The notes under the pieces were generated by a model. That model had not been told where the DNA came from, did not search any database, and worked only from the letters and a program-made list of their open reading frames with translations. A stretch of 21,619 bases of DNA, from assembly GCA_001579985.1 (NCBI GenBank), contig LRSR01008562.1, forward strand, positions 1 to 21,619, in the 5' to 3' direction. The position numbers were made by a program, and so were the translations under genes. Positions 8,578-18,400 of the stretch are shown one piece after another (the stretch's first letter is position 1; the number at the start of each line of letters is the position of its first letter). The stretch is from Hypsibius dujardini. Lineage: Eukaryota > Tardigrada > Eutardigrada > Parachela > Hypsibiidae.

Positions 8578-9594
8578 AGTGAGAATGGTGCTTTGAGTTT
8601 ACCGGGATCTCCTGGCTATATTAACCGGTCTCTCAAAATTGCGCACCAATCTCAATTTGCGCACCAGCATCTTGTCTAATCAGGCCGCCATTGCGTATAT
8701 TGACACGAGTCCCTGGGTGGCGATGTCTACGACGATTTGTGATGTGCTGTAATTAATGAAGTGCAAGGCTAATCAGTGAGAGATAAAATGTCAATTCCTG
8801 AAGAAGTTCTGAAAGCCCGACCGAATGATTGGGGATTAGCGGCGCCTAACGCGACGTCCGAAATTCCGCGTACAGAATTATGGTCAACTTGGGTAGACCT
8901 CTGTGTAAAGGTCAACGATGATAGCAAACACTGCGTGTATCTACAGCGCAGTCCAACTGTAAGGTAGTTGTACTCCTGACTTTTGTCTGTTTTTACTGAG
9001 AAGAAAGTTTATTCAGTTCCGATTCGGTATCTTCATGTCTCGCGTAAAGTGGTTGATTTATTACTGCGCGTCCTCAAGTCTTTGCTGGATGGAAATGTGG
9101 TTAATGGCCAAAAATAAGGCGAGTCATTAGCAGAATTTCTCTTTCCGAATCCTCGTTTGGTGTCTTATCTCATTCAATTCCGCTATCGAAGGGGACTTTA
9201 GAATGGCAGCAAATACCGTTTTCTCTCCCTGTCCAGACACTTTACGCGACGCGACGTGGAACTTATCATACTTTAACTAACGTTCATCCAAATAAAGAAC
9301 CCGAGCAGAAATAACTAGTCAAAGTGTTGACGATCTCAAGTCTGCAGAGAAAAGTCGTAACATAAGCACCCTTCCAGCCAACCAAAAGCACCCTTCCAGC
9401 CAACCAAAAGCACCCTTCCAGCCAACCAAAAAAAGGAGGCAAAAATTCACAAAGGGAAATTGCCTTATGAAGCGGATTCGAGTTCTCTCGCCAGCAAACC
9501 TTTACTGCTTGGCCTACTACTAAATACTAGCCCTAAATTTAAAAGTCAGAATAAATAAAAGGATCAAACCGGAAGAACATAATAAATGACGCTG
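8578..9594. other. Intergenic between GTP cyclohydrolase I and the Ig gene
   Basis: This ~1 kb contains the promoter of GTP cyclohydrolase I on its left. A TTAATATAG (minus strand) about 45 bp from the start codon is TATA-like, but I would not rely on it. The 3' UTR of the Ig gene is on the right. A 22-bp triplicate repeat is at 9363-9430. A 63-codon plus-strand frame at 8776 shows no domain and no splice context, so it is not called. Confidence 0.45.
9363..9430. repeat. 22-bp tandem repeat, three copies
   Basis: AAGCACCCTTCCAGCCAACC is repeated three times with AA spacers, without mismatches in the core. Confidence 0.95.
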
Positions 9595-10396
9595 CTACAC
9601 GAACGGGGATTGGTTGTCCACTTCTATCATCAGGAAACCGTTGATTTTCCTGACTCTGTCGGTGGAAGCAGCTGGAAGGCCAGCCAACGTCGGCAGGATG
9701 TTCACGACGAAGTTGGCGGTACTGGTCGTAGTACCGCGCTGTGACGTGCAGACATACATCCCACTATCAGTCAGCTGTACTTGGAGGATGGTCATCGTGG
9801 CGCCATTCTGTTGAAAAACAGGGTCCCCCACCTTGGTCCACCGAAAATTGCCTTGCCCGCTGGGATGTTGACCAGCTAGCGCGATTGCTGAGCAGGTGAG
9901 GGAAACATCGGTGTTGACTTCAAACACGGCGATGTTGTCTGCTTTGTCTGTTTCCAATCCCGCTGAACCTGCGGGCGGCAAAAGTTCGTACTACATTTCA
10001 CCTCACCTCACAATTCACACAATGAAGTTCAGAAAGAGTAGTGAACAGAAAACATACTGGGCGTCAAGTTTGAGGGGTCCAGAAATGAAAGCAGAGCACC
10101 ACAGGAGTGACCGAAGCCCACGGAGTTGTATGGTGTACATACGTAGATTCCGTTATCATCCAGCGTGACATTCTCAAGGAGAAGGGTCGCCGACTGAGCA
10201 AGAATTGTTGAACTGCCAGTTCGGGTCCATTTGAAGATTGGTGCAGGATTTCCGAGCGAGGTGGCGCTATCTATCGCACACTTCAGGGTGACTTTAACGC
10301 CAATCAACCACGGGGCGACTGGACCGATTGAGGTAATTACCGCTGTTCCTGGCCGATCTGTGTGGATAACAAAATGAATGTTAATATCAGGCAAGC

Positions 10397-10449
<53 letters not shown>

Positions 10450-11471
10450 AGCAAACAGACACACAAACAGACATTTCACGCAAACACAGACACAACGAAT
10501 GCATTCGTACATGTGACGTTAATATTTATGGGCTGTGAGCGATAGACTGGCAGCTCAAGAAATTCGGACGTCTTTCTCGGAATCATCTCCAGGACATAGA
10601 ACCCATCTGATTTATGGAACGTGGCTTTGGGAAATCGTAGCCATACTCGCACAGATTTCCTCCCCACCAAGTCCCGCGCCGCCTCTTTCCTATTCCTCGA
10701 ACGGGAAGGATTTACGGGAATAACTGAAACGTTTGCGCTTTGCCGTTCTGCGCGTGGATACATCTTCCAGTGATAATCCCAATCACTCAGCGAGGCGTTG
10801 CACGCACAAGCTTTGCGAATATCCTCGATTTTGAGATCGCAATGGGTCTCTGTTCGGCTGCCATTTCGCACGGTGACATCTGTGGGCTCAGGTTTCATCC
10901 AGGAAGCACACGGGGCCGCGGCACTGCATTTGGGCGTGGTCGAACCAAAGCTCCCTGTAAAACAGACCGGGCGTCATCACTCCGTACTAGCCCGCGTAGT
11001 CGCCGAGGCGGACTTCGTTTTAATTTGACTTGTACTTACTACTTGGATTGGCATTGAGGGCTTGATTTGTTGATTCGTAAATTGATAAATTTTAATTGAA
11101 TGCTTATTTTCCGTCCATACTGTTCAGGTAAATACCAATGCCATTCATCAATCTAAACGGAAATAAATAGATCACGGATCTATCTAGTTTCAGGTACTAA
11201 TATTTACAAATCCAAACTCCATGCATTAACTATCGAGAAAGAAGAAGATCCGCCTAGTTCTCAGACTCAAATCCCCTTAAATATCCTTTGAGGATTACTG
11301 GAAAGCTGAAAAGCTGTCCATCTAATGTAATTGTGCCAAGTGAGCTCTATGACAATTACCCCTTACAGACGACAGACCTGGCGGCAAGGTACATAAAGTA
11401 AGTGTGACAACGGCAGTAACTCCGATACAATGCAACCAACGGGATAAACCTAACCGTAATAGAGGGTTCAT
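9595..11471 (-). CDS. Secreted immunoglobulin-domain protein (about 403 aa, 4-exon model)
   Basis: Exons (minus strand) are 11378-11471, 10511-10954, 10058-10357 and 9595-9968. Exon 1 encodes an N-terminal signal sequence (hydrophobic core CIGVTAVVTLTLC). All junctions are phase 1 and the joined frame is open to the stop at 9595. Phase-1 borders are typical of Ig exons. Residues about 32-180 contain several cysteines (KCSAAAPC, CACNAS) and a divergent Ig-like pattern (HCDL, W-x-x-HWKM, DGFYVLEM). The third exon holds a clear Ig domain (VTLKCAID, FKWTRTG, DDNGIYVCTPYNSVG). The fourth holds another (VSLTCSAIA, FRWTKVGD, TDSGMYVCTSQRG). No membrane segment or GPI signal is visible after it, so the product is probably secreted. 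The first exon is the least certain part: its donor is G|GTCTGT and its intron is 423 nt. The specific ortholog is not recognised. Confidence 0.8.
10395..10475. repeat. CAGA microsatellite in an Ig-gene intron
   Basis: A run of CAGA units with CAAA/CAAG interruptions fills about half of the 153-nt intron between Ig-gene exons 2 and 3. Because CAGA is free of stops when read on the minus strand, it makes a false long frame joined to the Ig exon. Confidence 0.95.
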
Positions 11472-11606
11472 GGCCGGATTCATTTACAGTATGCAAAACA
11501 TTAACAGTTGCGAATAAAATACGAATACATTTTATTCAAAACAAAAAACAGGGAAACACAAAACAACGCGGACTACGGAATTTGGACGAGTGCATTGACT
11601 GAGTTG

Positions 11607-11672
11607 TCTACGGTGTGTCTAGTGTCTATGGTGTGTACGGTGTCTATGGTGTGTACGGTGTCTATGGTGTCT
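11607..11672. repeat. Short GTGTCTATGGTGTGTACG minisatellite
   Basis: About four imperfect copies of an 18-20 bp TATGGTGTGTACGGTGTC unit. It abuts the left arm of the inverted-repeat element at 11675 and lies upstream of the Ig-gene start codon. Confidence 0.85.
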
Positions 11673-11674
11673 AG

Positions 11675-12017
11675 CGTATGAGGGAGGAGTCCTGGAATGG
11701 GCCACTTGCCTTTCCGTACCCTGAAATGGGCCACCCTGGAATCACAACTTATGAACAGGTTTTGGCTCTCAAGGTCCTAAACGAAGAAAATAATCGATAA
11801 CCCCTGTGAAACGCGTATCAGATATAAAGAAAACTTGTGGGAGCATGTTTAAAAACGAAATAATTGGACGATTGGAAAAAGCTCCCTATAGAGGTCGCTG
11901 ATTATGCAGTTACTGGTTTGTTTTAGATTAATTTGCGACAGAGCGCCCCCTGCCACCGGTGATCCATTTCAGGATATGGAAAGGCAAGTGGCCCATTCCA
12001 GAGCTCTTCCTCATACA
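11675..12017. mobile_element. Inverted-repeat element, ~343 bp (MITE-like)
   Basis: Left arm about 11675-11740 and right arm about 11954-12017 are inverted copies. A perfect 24-bp core (11692-11715 against 11978-12001) is flanked by imperfect matches. The outer match is GTATGAGG..GAG-CTGG and the inner match is CCTGAAATGGRYCACC. The ~210-bp centre has no coding frame that I can support. No target duplication was identified. Confidence 0.75.
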
Positions 12018-12438
12018 TGTCCTTACGTCACGTACGTGTACGATGCCTCGACTAGCACACTCACGAGGACCACACCTTCTGGAGTCGCGAATCGCCATGA
12101 TGGCGCATTGATAAAAATCCCGCCAATGGGAGAAGAGCCGCCGAAGCCGCCATCAAACTAGGCAGTAAACGCCCTTACCGGCAACTTTGATATTTCCGGC
12201 GTCTTTTACGAACAAATTATGAAAAAAAAGCAGTCGGCTTACGCCATTTAGTATTTCAAAAATACTTTCTGTTGACAAGTTATAGAACGCTGAATTCGGT
12301 GCACATTGAGTATGCATATTAATTTCTGGTTACAACGCAAGCTTCCTTGCCACAGGAGCAAAATAAAAAAACGCCGTAGCTACTGGCACCACGATGTCAG
12401 AAATAGGACATCACGGAGTTTATCACAGCTCAAAAACA
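12018..12438. other. Intergenic and 3' UTR of PIKfyve
   Basis: The stretch contains a TTACGTCACGTACGTGTACG palindrome-rich tract near 12023 and the 3' end of the PIKfyve transcript. No polyadenylation signal was placed. A plus-strand frame at 11904-12161 that overlaps the inverted-repeat element has no recognisable features. Confidence 0.4.
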
Positions 12439-15400
12439 TCAAATGCCGTCAGCATAACGAGCAAGACCGTACCATTCATCCGGTACCGGAAGAAAATACC
12501 GCTCCATCGCCTCGCAAAAGCGCGTCCTATACAACTCGGGCGACACAATTGTCGGCAATCCCTTTTGGCCGCCCAACAGATTAGTCGACTTAACCACCAT
12601 CTCCAACCGCTTATCCCACGTAAACGTCCGAATGTAGTCGATGATGCCCACGACAATCTCCTTGCTGTCTTCGTCGATGCCCACCAGCAGGGAATAATCC
12701 ATGACGTAGAGGTTGGAAAGAAATAAAGTGTCATCCTGGAGAGCTTTCCGAAGGAAGAGCTTGGCGTGAGGTCGGATGTACAGCGGGTTGTCACAGATGC
12801 GCTTGAGAAAGTTCTCATCCAAAAGGACCAGTTCAGCGTCGGCCTTAGCGTCGGTACTGGCCAGGCGGTTACGCAAGGAGCCTTTCAAGTCATAGACCTG
12901 CTGGATCTTGCGACCGTAGAAAAGATTTTCCATGACGAGTAGATCTTGCTTGACTTGGGCGCCGGTGAGGGAGTTTTTAAATCCGATGCGGTAAACACCA
13001 ACGACCTTCGTGAAGACAGTTGGTCTCTGCAAAAAGAAATACACAAGTGAAAAAATACGCAAGTGAACAAAATACGCAAGTGAAAGACGAATTAAGTCAT
13101 TAGGATTTTGCTTTACTCCGAACGGTACAAGCATGACTCCAAAAATTCCACATGCGATTAATGACGACCGTCTCACTTATCTTGCCCGTACTAGTTATGC
13201 TCTGAATACAACCTGCCTGGCTCGATGGGATGCCATTTGCTGTCGTACCTTATCTTTCGCAGCCTGTGCCATAAAATTGAAATAGTGCGGTGCGAACTCC
13301 ATGAAGCTCTGGACCTCCAAACGGGACATCTGCTTCAGCACGAATCGACCGTCGGCTGTTTTGGAAAAGGTTGAGCCGGATTTCCCACCAGTCGCCTTCC
13401 AAGCCACACAACGTGTGAGCGATCGAATAAATCTAAAAGTACAAAATGAGGTTAACAAATAGGCTGTGTCTAGTACCGCTAGACGATCTCTAACCTGTCC
13501 TCCCCGTAAGGGAACACCATAGCCCGGAACAGTCGAAACTCTTCCGGAAAGTAAATGCGGCAGTAAAATTTCGCCACCTGATCTCCGAACTGAACTTCGA
13601 TAAAGGGCTTGGGCTCAGCGGTGGATTTATTGGCCGATTTGGGACGAGTAGTTGGTTCAGCTGGCTTGGACAGTGGCTCTGTAAGCAGAACAGCCATAGC
13701 ACAACAGTTCACATACATTGTGGGGAGGATTTCGACCACAGGCGAAATCTGATTATAACTGGATGATTCACCTACACTACTCGTCATTACATCTCGCCGT
13801 GCGTCACCGCCCATTAATGATTTTATCATTTTTGTTCAAGGTCTATTGGGTCGCGTACTTTCTGTTTCTGTTGTAGGTGTAACGGTGAGATTTTCAGTGC
13901 GAGAAAATCAGTTTCAGCTTTGTCAAGTTCGCGCCGACAACTTTTAGTTTCCCACCCACCACGCCCTATTTGTTTATGTTCTCGGGGTTTTTTTTAGTGT
14001 TTTTAACTTTCCTACTTTGTCTATATTTCTATCTGAATCTGTTGTTTGTTGAGGGTAAATGGCCCGCTTGCGGCGCTTCCCCAACCTGGTGACGCGCTCG
14101 CCCTTAGGTTGCCGCTAATAAACCTACAGCCCATTCTAGTCTCCGTTTTCCGGTTCGCGCCCTCGTTGCAGAAAGTTATCGAGTGTGTTACAAGCAACCG
14201 TACCTCGGTTCTCAGCTTCCTGATAATCGTTGCTTGGTCCACACATAGAGGAATGTTCGACACTGAGGAACGGGGCGCTGCCCTCGGCTGCATCGCGAAT
14301 GAAGCTTAACACTGGACTGATGGGCTCCGCGCTGAGTGGTACGGACGAGGAAGGCGTCAGATAATCGCTGGATTGCGGTTGCAGCATTCCTTCTCCACTG
14401 ACATTCCGTCTGAAGAAAAAGTGCAAAAGGTTAAGGGAATGAAAGGAATAGGCTCATAAAGGTCGACTATGAAGCCGATTTGTGCTTACGAAGAGCGAGG
14501 CTCTTTCCGGAAGGGTTTCGTGATGCCTTCCAGTTGCGTGGCGTAGTCGGTGGAACTGAGAGCTGCTGCAATCATCGAGCTCAGCTCGTCATCATAGACC
14601 ACCACCGGCACGCGATCTGATTCCCCGAGAACGTAGTGCTCATTTGGGGGACTAAGACAATCCAAACAGATCCGCATAAACGAACTAAAAACACTATGAA
14701 GCGCTCGAGTCGAGAGATGGTTCTTACAAGGGATAAGGAACAATATTACTGGCGCCGCTGCTTTGACCAGATTTATGACGGCTGATGCTACGGCCAAATG
14801 CCGCGTCGACCATATCCCGGGGTGCTGATCCGTCTGTCGAGCCTTGCGGGCCCAGGTTTACCGATGTGACACTGTGCCGCAGCAGTTGACCGGTGTCCGA
14901 CTTCGGAGAACCGGCGAAATCAATCGACGTGTACGACTCGTCCCCGGCCAAGTCCAACTCCTCCGTTCCCAAAACGAAGCATGTCTGCTCCAACGGGCTG
15001 TCAGAATCCTGAGAAGGATCAGTTAAAACAGAGATGACGCACGGCATCGGGGGCATATCTTCGTGAGGGAAGAATTCGGGTGTCGACTGGAAGGACTTCA
15101 TGTTGTGGGCATGCTTCCGTTCTTCCTTGCGTTTGACGACTTCCACTTCACTAAAAGTTCATCATCAACAATGAAGACAACTTACGCCAATTTCTCTTAG
15201 TTAAAAAGTTATTCTACGGTCTGACAGTACCAACACAAGATGCCCTAATGTACCTGAGGGTCGTGCTCCACGTGGTGGCGGTTTCCGTAATCTTCCGCTT
15301 GAGACTGTTCACTGAGTCTTCGATGTCCCAAATGAAGTCTCGTAGGTTCTCGGATTCCGCCGCAGTTGTGGCGTCAAATTTCAACAACGGAGACGCAAGT

Positions 15401-18400
15401 TTCAACTGCAATAACATGACTGATCTATCTGTACCGGGTCGACGATAAAACCAACCACAGTGCTGTGAAATGCACGGTGCTGTGACATGCACAGTGCTGT
15501 GATGTGCACAGTGCTGTGATGTGCACAGTGCTGTGATGTGCACAGTGCTGTGAAATGCACGGTGCTGTGATGTGCACAGTGCTGTGAAATGCACGGTGCT
15601 GTGAAATGCACAATGCTGTGATGTGCACAGTGCTGTGAAATGCACAATGCTGTGATGTGCACAGTGCTGTGACATGCACAGTGCTGTGATGTGCACAGTG
15701 CTGTGATGTGCACAGTGCTGTGAAATGCACAGTGCTGTGAAATACATCTCTTACCTGAAGACATTCCAGCCAATCTTTGAAAAACTGCTTCTCTGCCCGT
15801 TTGATTGCCGTGAGTGCGGCCAATTTCTCGTCCAGCTTCTCCAACTCCAGACTCTGACACGTTGTTAAGTAGTCGGCGATAGTCGCAAACACATTGTGAC
15901 CTTTGATGGCCACCAGTTTCGTCATCTCAATGAGTTCCTGTCGATCGCGCAGATTTCGGAAGTCGTCCACGGTAATGACTATGTGGGGACTGTCTATTTC
16001 ACGCAGCTTGACCAAAGTGAGTTTGAAGGCAGCGACCGTCTGCCCGAAAGCAAAGTACTGCACATGATCGCGATGGATCGAATGACCGCAATCAACAGCG
16101 CCATCGCGGAGATACTCCGAGGCGTGGAGACGAAGATCGATGTACTTTGCGAAAGACATACTCCAAGTGGAATCGCTGATCGCTACAATTGGACTGACTT
16201 TCCTACACAGGCGAAAAAAAATTCAGACACGGGCGTAAACTATTAAGGAACTGACTGAGAATTTAGTCTTAAAAATTGTACCGACAAATTCGGCACCAGG
16301 TCCATGTAACAATCTTTGTCAGCGGTGGTGCTGATAAGTCTTCCAGATCTCGTATTGTCACGCTGATTGCCGCATCTCCTGATGCAAACCTAGAGAGCGT
16401 GTGCTATTAATCGCACGTGCACGTTAATCAGGAAAATGATTTGCTTCTCCGACACACAAAAAACTGACAACGGAACAAAATCTAGTCAACTGGTCAACTG
16501 GTCAACGTAATGATGGTTGGGTCCTCTTCCAGCTGAACACAAACCTTCTAACGTGCTCCTTCACACCCCTTGAACACGACTGATTCGGACAGTGTGCGTC
16601 CAGCCGGAAGCAGAACGTCTCCAAGTAGTCACCCAAAGTCAAGTCGTTCTTCCCATAGAAATCAATGACCAAAATCCAAGGAAAGACACAAAAAGACGCA
16701 ATCACATCCGCCGCTTCACATGCGTGAATGCTGCACAAGATGGCCAAACGCTGATGCCGGTAAACATCGAAGCAGTCGGCAATGGCCTTGCCTTTAACCG
16801 GCGTTTGCGTGAGAAGAACGGGACTGGTGGAGGCATCCGGACGGAGTTTCGGCTGCTCGAGACGGCCACCGCAAGCCCGGAAGTTGGCTAATGCGCTTTG
16901 AATGACGGGACTGGTGATCGGGGCGGTAATATGCATACCGAGCAGTGGATGCACCGGTAACAGCTTATTTTCAGCTACAGCGGCAGAAACAGATGCAGCT
17001 GGCTCCCCAGTGTACGTTGTGAACCGCCGGGACCAGTAGAGGACGTCCGGGAGGCGAAAGCGTTTTGCAGAGTGTTTGCCAGTTTCCGTCAGTAAGAACG
17101 GTAAATTCGGACGGATCAGCGGTGACACAGACGAAACGAATCCGTCAATGCCGCCAGTAATGTCGACTACGGGGTCGAAGTGCCAAGTCCTCTCAGGCAG
17201 ACTGTTGGGAACAACTGCATGCTCCTCTACCAAAAAGGACTTTTCCAGTTTCCAGTTATACTGACAATAGACGATGAAGGTAAAAATCTTCTTCACTTTC
17301 CGGAGAATCTACAAAAAAACATCAAAGCGTGAGGTGAGAATTCCAGGCGAAAATCATGAGCGAATAATTAAAGTAGGCGAAAACACACGTGGCAAAAACC
17401 TCAGGCCGACCGAATTAAAGCCAACTTTTTACAGGCGCCCAGCAAAATGTGGTGGTCGGAGTTTGAGCCGTTTTGGCCAATGCGTGCAGCTGTTTTGACC
17501 ACAGCTGACCACGCAGTCTTTGCCCAGTCAATTGATTGATTGACTTCGAATTATTCTGGCGATCTGGTGTTAAATCAATGAATCAAGCGATGTGAGAAAC
17601 AGCTGCACGCATTGGCCAAAATTGGCTCAAACTCCGACCACCCTATTTTTGCTGGGCGCCGGTAACAAGTTGGCTTTAACTCGGTCGGCCTGAGGTTTTT
17701 GTTACGTGTGTGTATGTTTCAAACCAACCTGTTTTGTTCCGCCGCGCAGTAACACAGTGCATCCCAAATTTTTTGGGCAACCGTCAAATGCCATGTACGG
17801 CTTCAAGTCCACCGTCCGGACATCGAACTTTCCACACGTGCCAAGTTGAGGCTGATAAACCTGGCCTTCAAGAAGGGAAAAGCGCTCAGCTCCGGTGCAG
17901 CGCGATATCCTGTCCATTATGCTGGGTTTAACATTGGCGACTAAAGTAACGCCCTCTGCGAAGAGAAAGTCCTGAGCTAAACGAGAAACGTTTCGCTCAA
18001 CCAACAGAATGTCTGGCTGGAATTCAGAAATCGATGCAACGCAGTTTTTCAAAAATTCCGCTTCCTCCTGCAAAAGAAATCTACTTACAAAACTACGAAA
18101 CTGTTAGATTTGAAGACCTTGTTGGAATGGAATGCCCAGTTGGTAAATAAAAGTAAGTAAATAAAATCCGTTATAACAAGCAATCATTAACTAATTAAAA
18201 CGCATTTTAAAACTTTAAAATAAACAAATAATTTAATTTTACTTCTTTTCTAATGGAAAGATGGACCTGCATGACCGGTTCCAGAGAGTTGAATTTGTCC
18301 TCCGCCGGTTGGAATTCTAAGGCGGTTCCGTAGAGTAGAATCTTCGGATTGACGAAACTCTGTCGCATTTTGCGGTGCGCCACGTGCTTGGAACAAACGA

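Noticed and set aside
8776-8967. A 63-codon plus-strand frame
   Set aside because: No domain, signal peptide, homology that I recognise, or splice context. Expected by chance in 1 kb.
9595-9814. Plus-strand frames opposite the Ig and PIKfyve exons
   Set aside because: They are antisense shadows of well-supported exons.
11029-11045. GTAAGT donor on the minus strand just upstream of Ig exon 2, with a short MPIQV start
   Set aside because: It would give phase 0 against the required phase 1 and no signal peptide. The exon at 11378-11471 fits both.
15214-15860. A His/Thr/Cys-rich repeat protein
   Set aside because: It is the 17-bp intronic minisatellite fused in frame to neighbouring PIKfyve exons. 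Clear donor (CAG|GTAAGA) and acceptor (TTATTGCAG) sites remove it.
16502-16560. A frameshift in PIKfyve after HVRRFV
   Set aside because: The apparent break disappears with a donor at AG|GTTTGT (16544) and a small 108-nt exon at 16282-16389. That exon restores the conserved T-W-C-R-I-C segment and the frame.
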